Origin: an uncultured Bacteroidota bacterium
GTDB taxonomy: Bacteria > Bacteroidota > Bacteroidia > Bacteroidales > P3
Direction: 5' to 3'
Assembly (NCBI GenBank): GCA_902784865.1
Contig: CACZWL010000001.1
Location: forward strand, 124,001-188,000
DNA: 64,000 nucleotides
Shown here: positions 31,685 to 40,988 of the stretch, one piece after another
Layout: each line of letters opens with the position of its first letter
How positions within the stretch are numbered: the stretch's first letter is position 1
The notes under the pieces: model-generated
Seen by the model: the letters and a program-made list of their open reading frames with translations, nothing else
What the model was told of the DNA's origin: nothing
Databases searched by the model: none
Translations under genes and position numbers: made by a program

Positions 31685-32941
31685 ATGCTGAAACAACTGC
31701 TTTCCAACAAGTACTCGCTGCTGGTGCTCCTGCTGCTGGCCATGATGCCGTCGGCCGTCACCGCCATCTACTATTCGTTCCACGACCACTGGTGCGACTA
31801 CTGGCCCACGTTCAACTACTTCGTCGGCTACGAATACGGCTTCGGCGGGCGCAAACTCATCGGCACCCTCCTGGAGCCCTTGATGCCCGAGGCCGTCACC
31901 GCCAAGCACATACGCCTCTTCGTCCTGCCGGCCAACCTGCTGATGCTCTTCGGCACGGCCTGGGTCGTCTGGCGCAGCCTGCGGGGCATGGAGCGGCGTG
32001 CGATGCCGGTGGCCATGCTGCTGGCCCTCTATGCCGCAGGGCCTTTCTCGATGTTCGCCTACGTCGCCACCCACCTCTCCGTGTGCTTCATGGAGACCTA
32101 CCAGCTGGTGCTCGTCCTCGCGTGGCTGGCGCTCTATGTGCGCCACCGCGGCAGGTGGTACTACTACCTCGCCACCTTCGCCGTCTCCATCCTCGGATGC
32201 CTCGTCCACCACACCTTCTGCTGCACCCTCTTCCCGCTGATGCTCAGCCTGATGCTCTTCGACGCCTTCGAGGGCGGCCGCCTGCAGCGGGCCCGCGCCG
32301 CCATCTATGGCGCCGACGTGCTGCTCATGCTGGGGCTGTTCGTCGCCCTTTGGCAGTTGAGCGGCATGAACATCGACCTCGACACCCTCTACGACCGCAT
32401 CGCCGCCCGCGCCAACCAGGACGTGCTGCCCGACCGCGACGGCCTGCGCATGCTCTACTTCCTCTCCAATGCCGAGAACTCCAGTGGGGCGCTCACCGCC
32501 GAACGTATGACGCAGTTCGGCGTCGAGCTGCTCATGCTCCTGCCCCTCCTGGCCGCCCTGGCCAGCCCCTGGGTCATCGCCGCCAGGCGCGCCTCCCTCT
32601 CCCACGGGAGTGGGGTCGGGGGTGAGGCCCTCCGCTACTACCTCCCCCTCGCGGCGCAACTGCTGGTGGTGCCCGTCTTCTTCATGGCCACCGACTACAG
32701 CCGCTGGTGGGTCTGCTGGACCTTCAGCATGGCCATGCTCCCCATGGCTGCCGCTGCCACCGGCGACAGCGGCATGGCCCACGCCCTGCAGACCCTCTGG
32801 CAGTGGACCAAGCGCCACTGGTGGCTGCCCCTGCTCGTGGGCATCTACCTCCTCCAGCTCCACAATTCCAACCGCCAGTTCTTCGACGGCATGAAGGAGT
32901 CGGTGGATCTGATTGAATTCATAGGCTCATTCTTCAAATAG
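31685..32941 (+). CDS. Polytopic membrane protein of unknown function
   Basis: 418 aa with about 9-10 hydrophobic helices, short loops and no recognisable catalytic motif. Conserved-looking stretches are YGFGGRKLIGTLLEPLMP near residue 50 and LVHHTFCCTLFPLMLSLML near 180. It resembles small GT-C-like or polymerase-like membrane proteins in layout only. Residues about 303-315 (ASLSHGSGVGGEA) are encoded by the palindromic repeat at 32595-32630. The ATG follows a run of AGAAATCAAAAATCAGAAAT repeats; ThrE starts directly at the stop. Confidence 0.7.
   Translation: MLKQLLSNKYSLLVLLLLAMMPSAVTAIYYSFHDHWCDYWPTFNYFVGYEYGFGGRKLIGTLLEPLMPEAVTAKHIRLFVLPANLLMLFGTAWVVWRSLRGMERRAMPVAMLLALYAAGPFSMFAYVATHLSVCFMETYQLVLVLAWLALYVRHRGRWYYYLATFAVSILGCLVHHTFCCTLFPLMLSLMLFDAFEGGRLQRARAAIYGADVLLMLGLFVALWQLSGMNIDLDTLYDRIAARANQDVLPDRDGLRMLYFLSNAENSSGALTAERMTQFGVELLMLLPLLAALASPWVIAARRASLSHGSGVGGEALRYYLPLAAQLLVVPVFFMATDYSRWWVCWTFSMAMLPMAAAATGDSGMAHALQTLWQWTKRHWWLPLLVGIYLLQLHNSNRQFFDGMKESVDLIEFIGSFFK
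32595..32630 (+). repeat. Palindromic repeat inside the membrane-protein gene
   Basis: CCCTCTCCC ACGGGAG TGGGG followed by TCGGGGGTGAGGCCC; in-frame, located in a loop. Confidence 0.8.
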
Positions 32942-34180
32942 ATGATGACCACCGAACAGGAACGTGCCCTGCGGCTGGCCACCGAGGCCGGTCATATACT
33001 GCTCGAAAACGGGGCGGAAATCAGCCGTGTGGAAGACACCATGGAGCAGCTCTGCACCGCTTATGGTGTCGACGACGAGAGCTTCTTCGTGCTCAGCAAC
33101 GGCATCATCGCCACCGGCCAGCACTACGCCCGCGCCAAGCACATCCCCATCAAGGGGATACAGCTGTCCAGGGTGGTGGAAATAAACCAGTTGAGTCGCG
33201 ACGTGAGCGCAGGCTCCTGCTCGCTCGACGAGCTGGAGCGCCGCCTGCAGGTCATACGTTCTGCCAAGGGGAAACCCTGGTGGGAACTTGTGTCGGGCAT
33301 TGCGCTGGGCGTCGCCTACTTCTGCATCCTCTTCGGAGGCAGCCTGCAGGATGCCGCTGCCACTCTCGCTTGTGGCCTGCTGCTGGGCCTCTTCATGGCC
33401 TTCGTCAGCCCGAATCTGAGCCGCCTCATGGGCAACCTTTTTGGGGGACTGGTCGGCGGGCTGCTCTGCATCGCCGCCTACAGGCTCGCTTCTGCCACCC
33501 TCCACCTCCCCAACATGATAATAGGCACCATCATCGCCCTTGTGCCCGGCGTTCCATTCACCAACGGCATGCGCGACCTGGCCAACGAGGCCTATATCGC
33601 CGGCACCACCCGTCTCACCGACGCCTTCCTTGCCTTCCTCTGCATCGCCCTCGGCGTGGCATTGGCACTGATTGTCGACGGATGGGTATATGGCGGTCTC
33701 ATGCAGCTGGGAGCCCCTATGGTCGATGCTGCCATGTCGGCATGGTACATCCAGTTGCTGGCGGCCTTCATCGGCACCGTGGGTTTTGCCATACTCTTCG
33801 GCACCCCTAGGCGCTATTACCTCGACTGTGGGTTGACCGGCATGGCGGGGTGGGCCGTCTACCTCGCTGCCCTCGCCTCGTTCAGCGTTGTCGGAGCAGC
33901 CTTCCTTGGCGCCCTCGCCGTAGCCCTGTTGAGCCACGGCCTGGCGCGCTGGCGTCGCTGCCCCGTGACCGTCTTCCTCATCTGTGGCATCATCCCCCTC
34001 GTGCCCGGCGGCGGCATCTTCTGGACAGCCTACCACCTCGTGAACAACCACCTCCCCCTCGCCGCCGCCACCGGCTTCACCGCCCTCAAGGTGACCATCG
34101 CCATCGCCGGCGGCATCATCCTCGTTGCAGGCATATACAACAAGATATTGAAAACCAAGCATCGCAATGGCCAAAGCTAA
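32942..34180 (+). CDS. ThrE-family threonine/serine exporter
   Basis: 412 aa. The N-terminal DUF1212 domain (ATEAGHILLENGAEISRVED, residues 12-31, and SNGIIATG) is followed by about five helices, then the DUF3815 domain with a second helix set (CGIIPLVPGGGIFWTAYHL). This is the fused one-chain form of ThrE. It exports threonine, serine or, in some bacteria, other metabolites. It abuts the preceding gene and overlaps radA by 14 bp, so all three are probably one transcript. Confidence 0.87.
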   Translation: MMTTEQERALRLATEAGHILLENGAEISRVEDTMEQLCTAYGVDDESFFVLSNGIIATGQHYARAKHIPIKGIQLSRVVEINQLSRDVSAGSCSLDELERRLQVIRSAKGKPWWELVSGIALGVAYFCILFGGSLQDAAATLACGLLLGLFMAFVSPNLSRLMGNLFGGLVGGLLCIAAYRLASATLHLPNMIIGTIIALVPGVPFTNGMRDLANEAYIAGTTRLTDAFLAFLCIALGVALALIVDGWVYGGLMQLGAPMVDAAMSAWYIQLLAAFIGTVGFAILFGTPRRYYLDCGLTGMAGWAVYLAALASFSVVGAAFLGALAVALLSHGLARWRRCPVTVFLICGIIPLVPGGGIFWTAYHLVNNHLPLAAATGFTALKVTIAIAGGIILVAGIYNKILKTKHRNGQS

Positions 34181-35549
34181 GACATATTATTTCTGCCAGG
34201 AATGTGGCTACCAGAGCAGCTCGTGGCTCGGGCGCTGCCCGGAGTGCGGCAAGTTCGGCACCTTCGCCGAGGAGGTCGTAGCCCCACACAAAACTCAGAA
34301 TTCAAAACTCAAAATACAGAGTGTCTCCACCCCCAAGCGCATCCAAGAGGTGACCTACAGCGAGACCCGCCGCATTGAGACCCATTGCGGCGAGTTCGAC
34401 CGCGTGCTCGGCGGCGGCATCGTCCCCGGCAGCCTGCTGCTCCTCGGCGGCGAGCCTGGCATCGGCAAGAGTACCCTGCTGCTGCAGACGGCCTTGGCTA
34501 TCCACGACCGCAAGCTCCTTTACGTCAGCGGCGAGGAGAGCGAACAGCAAATCAAGATGCGTGCCGACCGACTGCTCCCCTCTCTTGAAAGGAGAGGGGC
34601 TGGGGGTGAGGCCCTTTACGTCGTCTCTGAGACTGTCACGCAGCGCATCTTCGAGCATATCAATGCCGTGCAGCCCGACCTGCTTATCGTCGACTCTATC
34701 CAGACCATCAGCACCGAGGAGCTCGACAGCCCCGCCGGCAGCGTGGGACAGATACGCCAGTGTACCAGCGAGTTCCAGCACTATGCCAAGTCGACAGGCG
34801 TGCCGGTGCTCCTCATCGGCCACATCACCAAGGACGGCACCCTGGCAGGCCCCAAGGTGATGGAGCATATCGTCGACGCCGTCCTCCAGTTCGAGGGCGA
34901 CCGCAACTACGGCTACCGCATCCTCCGCGCGCTGAAGAACCGTTTCGGCAGCACCGCCGAGCTGGGCATCTTCGAGATGGAAGGCAGCGGCCTGCGCGAG
35001 GTGCCCAACCCCAGCGAGTTCCTGCTGAGCCAGCGCGACGAGACCCTCAGCGGCGCCGCCGTGGCCGCCACCCTCGAGGGGGCCAGGCCTATGTTCATCG
35101 AGGTGCAGAGCCTCGTCAGCAGCGCCGTCTACGGCACCCCCCAGCGCAATGCCAACGGCTTCGATATGAGGCGGTTGAGTATGCTGCTGGCCGTCCTCGA
35201 GAAGCGCTGTGGTTTCAAGCTCGGCGCCAAGGATGTCTTCCTCAACATCGCCGGCGGCCTGCGTGTTGCTGATCCCGCCATCGACCTCGCCGTGGCTTGC
35301 GCCATACTGAGCTCCAACGTCGACATACCCATCTCGCCGCGCTTCTGTTTCGCCGCCGAGCTGGGCCTGAGCGGCGAGGTGCGCCCCGTCAGCCGACTAG
35401 AGCAACGCATAGCCGAGGCTGACCGCCTGGGGTTCGAGAAGATATTCATCTCGAAGTACAACCTGCGCGGCCTCGACCGCAAACGCTTCGGTATCGAGGT
35501 GGTGCCCGTGAGCGTCATCGAGGAGGCTTTTCGCGGTTTGTTCGCGTAA
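34167..35549 (+). CDS. radA: DNA repair protein RadA
   Basis: 460 aa. Zinc finger FCQECGYQSSSWLGRCPECG (residues about 8-27), Walker A GEPGIGKST, the RadA-specific KNRFGS motif, and a C-terminal Lon-protease-like domain. RadA drives branch migration during recombination. Two linkers are made of repeats: residues about 41-51 (KTQNSKLKIQ, AT-rich array) and about 136-149 (LLPSLERRGAGGEA, palindromic repeat at 34575-34613), the latter in a surface loop between the Walker A and Walker B regions. All catalytic motifs are intact, so the gene is presumably functional. Confidence 0.95.
   Translation: MAKAKTYYFCQECGYQSSSWLGRCPECGKFGTFAEEVVAPHKTQNSKLKIQSVSTPKRIQEVTYSETRRIETHCGEFDRVLGGGIVPGSLLLLGGEPGIGKSTLLLQTALAIHDRKLLYVSGEESEQQIKMRADRLLPSLERRGAGGEALYVVSETVTQRIFEHINAVQPDLLIVDSIQTISTEELDSPAGSVGQIRQCTSEFQHYAKSTGVPVLLIGHITKDGTLAGPKVMEHIVDAVLQFEGDRNYGYRILRALKNRFGSTAELGIFEMEGSGLREVPNPSEFLLSQRDETLSGAAVAATLEGARPMFIEVQSLVSSAVYGTPQRNANGFDMRRLSMLLAVLEKRCGFKLGAKDVFLNIAGGLRVADPAIDLAVACAILSSNVDIPISPRFCFAAELGLSGEVRPVSRLEQRIAEADRLGFEKIFISKYNLRGLDRKRFGIEVVPVSVIEEAFRGLFA
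34575..34613 (+). repeat. Palindromic repeat inside radA
   Basis: CTCCCCTCTC TTGAAA GGAGAGGGG then CTGGGGGTGAGGCC. Single unit, tail on the 3' side, frame kept. Confidence 0.85.
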
Positions 35550-35605
35550 ATCAGGCAGATACGCATTTTTTATAATTTAGTAGTTGCAAATTCAAACTTT
35601 TTTCG

Positions 35606-35613
35606 TATCTTTG
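35606..35613 (+). promoter_or_regulatory. -7 element of ffh
   Basis: TATCTTTG followed by CAGCGGA, 28 bp before the ATG; ACTTTTTTC upstream may act as the -33 region. Confidence 0.65.
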
Positions 35614-35640
35614 CAGCGGATATTATACACTGTGTAGACT

Positions 35641-36960
35641 ATGTTTGAGAACCTTAGTAGCAAGATAGAGAAAGCGTTACATACCCTTCGTGGTAAAGGT
35701 AGCATCACTGATATCAACGTGGCGGAGACCGTCAAGGAGGTGCGCAAGGCCCTGCTCGATGCCGACGTCAGCTATCCCATCGCCAAGGAGTTCACCGACC
35801 GCGTGAAGGCCGAGGCCATGGGCCGCAACGTCATCCAGAGCATCGAACCTGGTCAGCTGATGGTGAAGATTGTCCATGAGGAACTTACGAAGCTCATGGG
35901 CAGCGAGGCCGTCGACATCAACATCAAGGGTCAGCCCGCCATCATCCTTATCGCGGGTCTGCAGGGTTCGGGTAAGACCACCTTCTCGGCCAAGCTCGCC
36001 AACTACCTGAAGACCAAGAAGGGCCGCGGCGTGATGCTCGTGGCTGGCGACGTCTACCGCCCAGCCGCTATCAGCCAGCTGCAGACGCTCGGCACCCAGA
36101 TCGGCGTGCCGGTCTACACCGAGGAGGGCAACCGCAACCCCGTTCAGATTGCCAAGAATGCCATCAACGAAGCCAAGTCGAAGGGCGTGAATGTGGTCAT
36201 CGTCGACACCGCCGGCCGCTTGGCTGTCGACGAGGAGATGATGGACGAGATTGCCGCCCTGAAACGCGAGCTGCAGCCGCAGGAGACCCTCTTTGTGGTC
36301 GACTCGATGACCGGTCAGGATGCCGTCAACACCGCCAAGGCCTTCAACGACCGTATTGACTTCGACGGCGTGGTGCTCACCAAGCTCGACGGCGACACCC
36401 GCGGCGGCGCCGCTCTCACCATTCGCTACACGGTCGACAAGCCCATCAAGTTCGTCGGCATCGGCGAGAAGATGGAGGCCCTCGATGTCTTCCACCCCGA
36501 CCGCATGGCCAACCGCATCCTCGGCATGGGCGACGTGGTCAGCCTTGTGGAGCGCGCCCAGGAGCAGTATGACGAGGCCGAGGCACGCAAGATACAGAAG
36601 AAGCTGATCCACAACGAGTACAACTTCGAGGACTTCCTCTCGCAGGTGGCCCAGATCAAGAAGATGGGTTCGATGAAGGACCTTATCGGCATGATTCCCG
36701 GCATGGACAAGCTGACGCGCAATGTGGAGATCAGCGACGATGCCTTCAAGCCCATCGAGGCCATGATAGGCAGCATGACACCCTACGAGCGCCGCAACCC
36801 CAGCTGCCTCAACGGCAGCCGCAAGCAGCGCATTGCCGCCGGCAGCGGCTGCACCATACAGGACCTCAACCGCTTCCTCAAGCAGTTCGAGGACACCCGC
36901 AAGATGATGAAGATGGTGAGCAAAAGCAACGGCAAGCTGCCGATGCGGCGGAGGAGATAA
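35641..36960 (+). CDS. ffh: Signal recognition particle protein Ffh
   Basis: 439 aa. N domain (1-90), G domain with GLQGSGKTTFSAKLA (G1), DTAGRL (G3) and TKLDGDTRGGA (G4/G5 region), and the M domain (about 320-435) with IPGMDKLTRNV and the RNA-binding NGSRKQRIAAGSG helix-turn. It binds SRP RNA and signal sequences of nascent membrane proteins and delivers ribosomes to FtsY. Length and motifs are normal. Confidence 0.96.
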   Translation: MFENLSSKIEKALHTLRGKGSITDINVAETVKEVRKALLDADVSYPIAKEFTDRVKAEAMGRNVIQSIEPGQLMVKIVHEELTKLMGSEAVDINIKGQPAIILIAGLQGSGKTTFSAKLANYLKTKKGRGVMLVAGDVYRPAAISQLQTLGTQIGVPVYTEEGNRNPVQIAKNAINEAKSKGVNVVIVDTAGRLAVDEEMMDEIAALKRELQPQETLFVVDSMTGQDAVNTAKAFNDRIDFDGVVLTKLDGDTRGGAALTIRYTVDKPIKFVGIGEKMEALDVFHPDRMANRILGMGDVVSLVERAQEQYDEAEARKIQKKLIHNEYNFEDFLSQVAQIKKMGSMKDLIGMIPGMDKLTRNVEISDDAFKPIEAMIGSMTPYERRNPSCLNGSRKQRIAAGSGCTIQDLNRFLKQFEDTRKMMKMVSKSNGKLPMRRRR

Positions 36961-36966
36961 GAGCCT

Positions 36967-37013
36967 TCCCCCCCTGCCCCCCTCTCCCGAAGGAGAGAGG
37001 GGAGGGGAGAGGT
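36967..37013. repeat. Palindromic repeat between ffh and folD
   Basis: CCCCCTCTCCCGAAGGAGAG then AGGGGAGGGGAGAGG. A somewhat altered unit in the 96-bp gap before folD. Confidence 0.65.
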
Positions 37014-37056
37014 TAGCAGAAGTGAATAAAACAAAGTATATATAGTATAAAGTACA

Positions 37057-37995
37057 ATGAATAATATGGGAGACAATCATGTATCTACTCCCCTCTCCAG
37101 CAAGGAGAGGGGCGAGGGGGTGAGGCTGTTGGACGGCAAGGCGATGGCCTTGCAAATCAAAGATGAGATAGCCAACGAGGTGCGCTCGTTGACCGACGCC
37201 GGGCACCGCGCGCCCCACCTGGCGGCTGTTATTGTGGGCGAGGACGGCGCCAGTCAGACCTATGTGGCCAACAAGGAGAAGTCGAGCCACGAGGTGGGCT
37301 TCACCTCGAGCGTCTACCGCATGGCCGAGTCTACCTCGGAGAGGCAGCTGCTGGAGACGATAGAGTTCCTCAACAACGACCCCGACATCGACGGGTTCAT
37401 CGTCCAGCTGCCCCTGCCCAAGCATATCGACGAGCAGAAGGTCATCAACGCCATCTCGCCCGACAAGGATGTCGACGGCTTCACGCCGGTCAACGTGGGT
37501 CGCATGGTCCTGGGCGAGGAGTGCTTCGTGCCCGCCACCCCGATGGGCATCTGCACCCTGCTCAAGCGCTTCGGCATCGAGACCGCAGGCAAGCATTGTG
37601 TCGTCCTCGGCCGCTCGAATATCGTCGGTACCCCCGTTGCCAACCTGCTGAGCCGCAAAGGGTTCGATTGCACAGTCACCCTCTGCCACAGCCGTACCAG
37701 CAACCTCAAGGAGCTGACCCTCCAGGCCGATATCGTCGTGGTGGCCATCGGCAAGCCCGAGTTCCTCACGGCCGACATGGTGAAGCCCGGCGCCGTGGTC
37801 ATCGACGTGGGCATCCACCGCGTGGCCGACGCTTCGAAGAAGAACGGCTACCGCGTCATCGGCGACGTGAAGCACGACGAGGTCGACGCCAAGTGCAGCT
37901 GGGTCACCCCTGTGCCTGGCGGCGTAGGCCCGCTGACCATCGTCAGCCTGCTGCAGAACACGCTGCAGGCCTACCACCGCCAGACGCGCAACTAA
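37057..37995 (+). CDS. folD: Bifunctional methylenetetrahydrofolate dehydrogenase/cyclohydrolase
   Basis: 312 aa as given. FolD features are present: [13 protein letters not shown] (catalytic Lys), the [16 protein letters not shown] motif, [28 protein letters not shown] (NADP loop) and the C-terminal [12 protein letters not shown]. It interconverts methylene-, methenyl- and formyl-THF. Normal FolD begins a few residues before LLDGKA; here the preceding 22 residues are coded by a palindromic repeat (37086-37127). GTG 37120, in the tail of that repeat, is in-frame and would give a start of normal length (MRLLDGKA), so either start is possible. Confidence 0.93.
   Translation: MNNMGDNHVSTPLSSKERGEGVRLLDGKAMALQIKDEIANEVRSLTDAGHRAPHLAAVIVGEDGASQTYVANKEKSSHEVGFTSSVYRMAESTSERQLLETIEFLNNDPDIDGFIVQLPLPKHIDEQKVINAISPDKDVDGFTPVNVGRMVLGEECFVPATPMGICTLLKRFGIETAGKHCVVLGRSNIVGTPVANLLSRKGFDCTVTLCHSRTSNLKELTLQADIVVVAIGKPEFLTADMVKPGAVVIDVGIHRVADASKKNGYRVIGDVKHDEVDAKCSWVTPVPGGVGPLTIVSLLQNTLQAYHRQTRN
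37086..37127 (+). repeat. Palindromic repeat at the 5' end of folD
   Basis: ACTCCCCTCTCC AGCAA GGAGAGGGG then CGAGGGGGTGAGGCT. It supplies residues [14 protein letters not shown] or, alternatively, the GTG start itself. Confidence 0.8.
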
Positions 37996-38018
37996 GGCGC
38001 CGGCAGCACGACAAACAG

Positions 38019-38055
38019 CGAGGCCGCTACCCTTCGGGCAGCGGCCTCGTTTCTC
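38019..38055. terminator. Bidirectional terminator between folD and a convergent lipoprotein
   Basis: Stem CGAGGCCGCT (38019-38028) / AGCGGCCTCG (38040-38049), flanked by TTTCTC on one side and an A-rich stretch on the other. Confidence 0.75.
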
Positions 38056-38070
38056 TGGTCCGCACGGCTC

Positions 38071-38505
38071 TTATTCGCCGATGGCCACCACGCGGAAGGT
38101 CATCTTGGGTATGTCGCCCTCGGGCAGCTCATAGTCGAAGTCCTGCATGATGAAAGTGATGATGCCGGGCGCCACTTCGAAGCGCAGGTTCTCGGTGACG
38201 AATGCGGGATTGATGTTGTTGCCGAACTCGTCGTAGGTGCTGAAGTCGATAGAGTAGACGTAGGGCAGCATGCTCTGGCGGCCGTTCTCCTCGTAGACGT
38301 AGGCGTTCACGGTGCCGTGGTAAACCACGTCCTCGTTTAGGGCGTCCCAGCGTACGCTACAGGCCAGGTAGGACTTGCCGTTGGGCACAACCCAGTCGTC
38401 GCTGTAGATGGTCACTTCCATGCTTTCCATGGTCTGGTGCTGGCACGAGCTGAATCCGAAGACCAGCATGGCGGCACCCACTAGGGATAGGATGATCTTT
38501 TTCAT
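38071..38505 (-). CDS. Lipoprotein of unknown function
   Basis: 144 aa from MKKIILSLVGAAML, lipobox GFSSC (Cys20). The mature part is beta-rich (VEVTIYSDDWVV-like strands, FSTYDEFGNNINP, KMTFRVVAIGE), as in small immunoglobulin-like Bacteroidales lipoproteins. No named family. A longer start upstream would sit in the promoter. -7 element TATCTTTG on the minus strand at 38552-38559. Confidence 0.72.
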   Translation of the reverse strand: MKKIILSLVGAAMLVFGFSSCQHQTMESMEVTIYSDDWVVPNGKSYLACSVRWDALNEDVVYHGTVNAYVYEENGRQSMLPYVYSIDFSTYDEFGNNINPAFVTENLRFEVAPGIITFIMQDFDYELPEGDIPKMTFRVVAIGE

Positions 38506-38551
38506 GTCGTTGCTATTTTTTTTGAGTTTTTTTGTTCTGCGTTTCACAGTG

Positions 38552-38559
38552 CAAAGATA
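38552..38559 (-). promoter_or_regulatory. -7 element of the 38.1 kb lipoprotein
   Basis: Minus-strand TATCTTTG followed by CACTGTG, 47 bp before the ATG. The remaining bases to 38804 hold no other recognisable feature. Confidence 0.6.
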
Positions 38560-38804
38560 CGCAAAAAATCGTCAGGAAAAATCTATTTTTTGTCTGTATT
38601 TTTCCTGTAGTGGTGTATGTGGCTGTAAATCAACACTTGCCGATGCCATCGTCGGCCTCGCGTCGGCCGCGGGGACCGCTCCGGCAGGCCGCGAAATGTT
38701 AAAAATATGCCAACCGGAAAAAAAATTTGCGCCTGACGTAACAATTTCAAAAATTCTGCGTTATAGAAAGTGTATTTTAATGGAGAAATAACTTAAAGGA
38801 GCCT

Positions 38805-39665
38805 ATGAGACAACTGAAGATTACCCATTCGATTACCAATCGCGATATCAAGTCGCTCGACAAGTACCTGCAGGATATCTGCAGCGAGGAACTGCTCACC
38901 CCCGAGCAGGAAGTGCAGCTGGCCCAGCGCATCAAGCAGGGCGACCAGGCAGCCCTGGAGCGCCTCACCAAGGCCAACTTGCGCTTCGTCGTGTCCGTCG
39001 CCAAACAGTATCAGAATCAGGGACTTTCGTTGCCCGACCTCATCAACGAGGGCAATGTGGGCCTCATCAAGGCGGCCAAGCGTTTCGACGAGACGCGCGG
39101 CTTCAAGTTCATCTCCTACGCCGTCTGGTGGATCCGCCAGAGCATCCTGCAGGCCATCGCCGAGAATAGCCGCATCGTCCGTCTGCCCAGCAACCAGCTC
39201 GGTGCCCTCAACAAAATCAAGAAGGAGATTGCCAAGCTGGAGCAGAAGCTCGAGCGCCCCCCGTCAGAGGAGGAGCTGGCCGAGTTGCTCGACGTGCCCG
39301 AAGACAAAATCAAGGCCATCCTCGGCATCAGCGGCCGCCACGTCAGCATCGACGCTCCGCTGGCCAGCGACGAGGACGTCAACTTCGTCGACGTGCTGCC
39401 CAACGAGGATACCCCCCCGACCGACGACAAACTGATGCAAGAGTCGCTCTCTCAGGAGATTGAGCGTTCACTCAGCACCCTCACCGAATACGAGCGCGAG
39501 GTCATCAAGATGTACTTCGGCATCGGCCTGCCTCACCCCTTGAGCCTCGACGAAATCGCCATGAAGTTCAACCTCACCCGCGAGCGCGTCCGCCAAATCA
39601 AGGAAAAAGGCATCAAGCGCCTCAAAACCAGCAGCAAAAGCAAGCACCTCAAGGCCTACTTGTAG
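38805..39665 (+). CDS. rpoD: Primary sigma factor RpoD/SigA (Bacteroidetes short form)
   Basis: 286 aa. Region 1.2 ([20 protein letters not shown]), region 2 with [20 protein letters not shown] and [20 protein letters not shown] (2.3-2.4), region 3 ([13 protein letters not shown]), and region 4 ending [18 protein letters not shown]. It lacks the long region 1.1 of E. coli RpoD, as is normal in this phylum. It directs RNA polymerase to the -33/-7 promoters seen throughout this window. RsmG follows 35 bp later. Confidence 0.95.
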   Translation: MRQLKITHSITNRDIKSLDKYLQDICSEELLTPEQEVQLAQRIKQGDQAALERLTKANLRFVVSVAKQYQNQGLSLPDLINEGNVGLIKAAKRFDETRGFKFISYAVWWIRQSILQAIAENSRIVRLPSNQLGALNKIKKEIAKLEQKLERPPSEEELAELLDVPEDKIKAILGISGRHVSIDAPLASDEDVNFVDVLPNEDTPPTDDKLMQESLSQEIERSLSTLTEYEREVIKMYFGIGLPHPLSLDEIAMKFNLTRERVRQIKEKGIKRLKTSSKSKHLKAYL

Positions 39666-39700
39666 GAGCCGGAAGGCACGAGGCGAAAGGCGACAAGGCA

Positions 39701-40324
39701 ATGGACGCTATCGTAAAATACTTCCCCGACCTCACCGCGCGGCAGAGGGAGCAGTTCGCTGCCATGCTCCCGCTCTACGAGGAGTGGAACTCGCAGATCA
39801 ACGTCATCTCGCGCCGCGACATGGAGCACTTCTACGAGCACCACGTCCTCCACTCGCTCGCCATAGCCAAAGTGATGCCCTTCAAGCCCATGTGCGAGGT
39901 GCTCGACGTCGGCACCGGCGGCGGCTTCCCCGGCGTGCCTCTGGCCGTGATGTTCCCCGACGCACGCTTCACCCTCGTCGACTCCATCGGCAAGAAAATC
40001 AAGGTGGTCTCCGACGTCATCGACCGTCTGGGCCTCTCCCACGCCAAAGCCCTGCAGATCAGGGCCGAGCAACTCGACGGCGAGTTCGACTTCGTCGTCT
40101 CGCGTGCCGTCACCGCCCTGCCCGAATTCGTCCCCTGGGTCAAGGGAAAAATCTCGAAAACGCAGTACCACCCCCTGCGCAACGGCATCCTCTACCTCAA
40201 AGGCGGCGACCTCAAGGCCGAGCTCTTCCCCTTCCGCCACAAGGTGCGCACCTGGGACATCGCCGAATTCTTTGACGGCGAATGGTTTGAGACCAAAAAA
40301 GTCATCCACCTGCCGCTCTCCTGA
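39701..40324 (+). CDS. rsmG: 16S rRNA (guanine-N7) methyltransferase
   Basis: 207 aa. NVISRRDMEHFYEHHVLHSL near residue 34 and the SAM-binding loop LDVGTGGGFPGVPLAV near 67 are the RsmG signatures, followed by VSRAVTALPEF. It methylates G527 (E. coli numbering) of 16S rRNA. Length is normal. Confidence 0.95.
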   Translation: MDAIVKYFPDLTARQREQFAAMLPLYEEWNSQINVISRRDMEHFYEHHVLHSLAIAKVMPFKPMCEVLDVGTGGGFPGVPLAVMFPDARFTLVDSIGKKIKVVSDVIDRLGLSHAKALQIRAEQLDGEFDFVVSRAVTALPEFVPWVKGKISKTQYHPLRNGILYLKGGDLKAELFPFRHKVRTWDIAEFFDGEWFETKKVIHLPLS

Positions 40325-40668
40325 CCCCTCCCCACGGTTATAGAACAGACGAAGAACAGACGAAGAACAGTCTAGGAAGATACCTACAGCTTCCCCCCCC
40401 CCATCCCCCTTCGGTCTCCCTGCATTCCGCGTGCGCTGCCCCGCCCGGCGACAGCTCATATTTCGAAACAACTATATCGGCTCATCCTCTTTTTGCCCCT
40501 TGTTTCCGCGGATTTCGGCAAGGCTGTGTGAAAAAATATTGTTTCGTAAGTTGTTGTGAGCCAGCTAGTTGCCCCCCCCCCTGCGCGGTCATGAAAAAAA
40601 TATTTGTCCGTATGTTTTTTTTGTCATATCTTTGCACCCGTATTAACACTATAAAACCCAAAAGAACA
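40325..40668. other. Gene-free region with AGACGAAGAACAG repeat and lipoprotein promoter
   Basis: TTATAGAACAGAC (40338-40350) is followed by GAAGAACAGAC units to 40370; the same phrases occur at 46758-46812. C-rich tracts follow (9-10 C in a row near 40393 and 40571). The promoter of the next gene is at 40603-40634. No ORF is convincing. Confidence 0.6.
40603..40634 (+). promoter_or_regulatory. Promoter of the 40.7 kb lipoprotein
   Basis: TTTG 40603-40606, 20-bp spacer, TATCTTTG 40627-40634; ATG at 40669. Confidence 0.75.
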
Positions 40669-40923
40669 ATGAAAAAAGTAATGATTCTGGCCGCCGCGGC
40701 CATGGTTTTCGGCCTTGTTGGCTGCAGCAAGACTAAAGATTGTAAGTGCACTATCACTCAGACGATGTCGGGTGTTGAGGTTCCCAGTGGGATGAATCAG
40801 ACCACCGAGGTTGATATGAATGATTATGACGGCAACTGTGAGGATATAACCCTCGATCAGGTTGGATCGTTCAATGGTATGGGTGGTGGCTACACTCAGA
40901 CGATCAGCTGCAAGGAGAAGTAG
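40669..40923 (+). CDS. Small lipoprotein of unknown function
   Basis: 84 aa from MKKVMILAAAAMVFGLVGC (lipobox Cys19). The mature 66 residues hold four more Cys (KDCKCTI, GNCEDI, ISCKEK), probably two disulfides. No family recognised. Monocistronic with its own promoter and terminator. The first in-frame ATG lies far upstream, before the promoter, and is rejected. Confidence 0.75.
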   Translation: MKKVMILAAAAMVFGLVGCSKTKDCKCTITQTMSGVEVPSGMNQTTEVDMNDYDGNCEDITLDQVGSFNGMGGGYTQTISCKEK

Positions 40924-40947
40924 TCGATTTGTAGTAATCGGTTTGAG

Positions 40948-40988
40948 CAGGACTTTGGCATTCTCCGCCAAGGTCCTGTTCTCTCTTT
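40948..40988 (+). terminator. Terminator of the small lipoprotein gene
   Basis: Stem CAGGACTTTGGC (40948-40959) / GCCAAGGTCCTG (40967-40978), one G-T pair, loop of 7, then TTCTCTCTTT. Confidence 0.75.
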
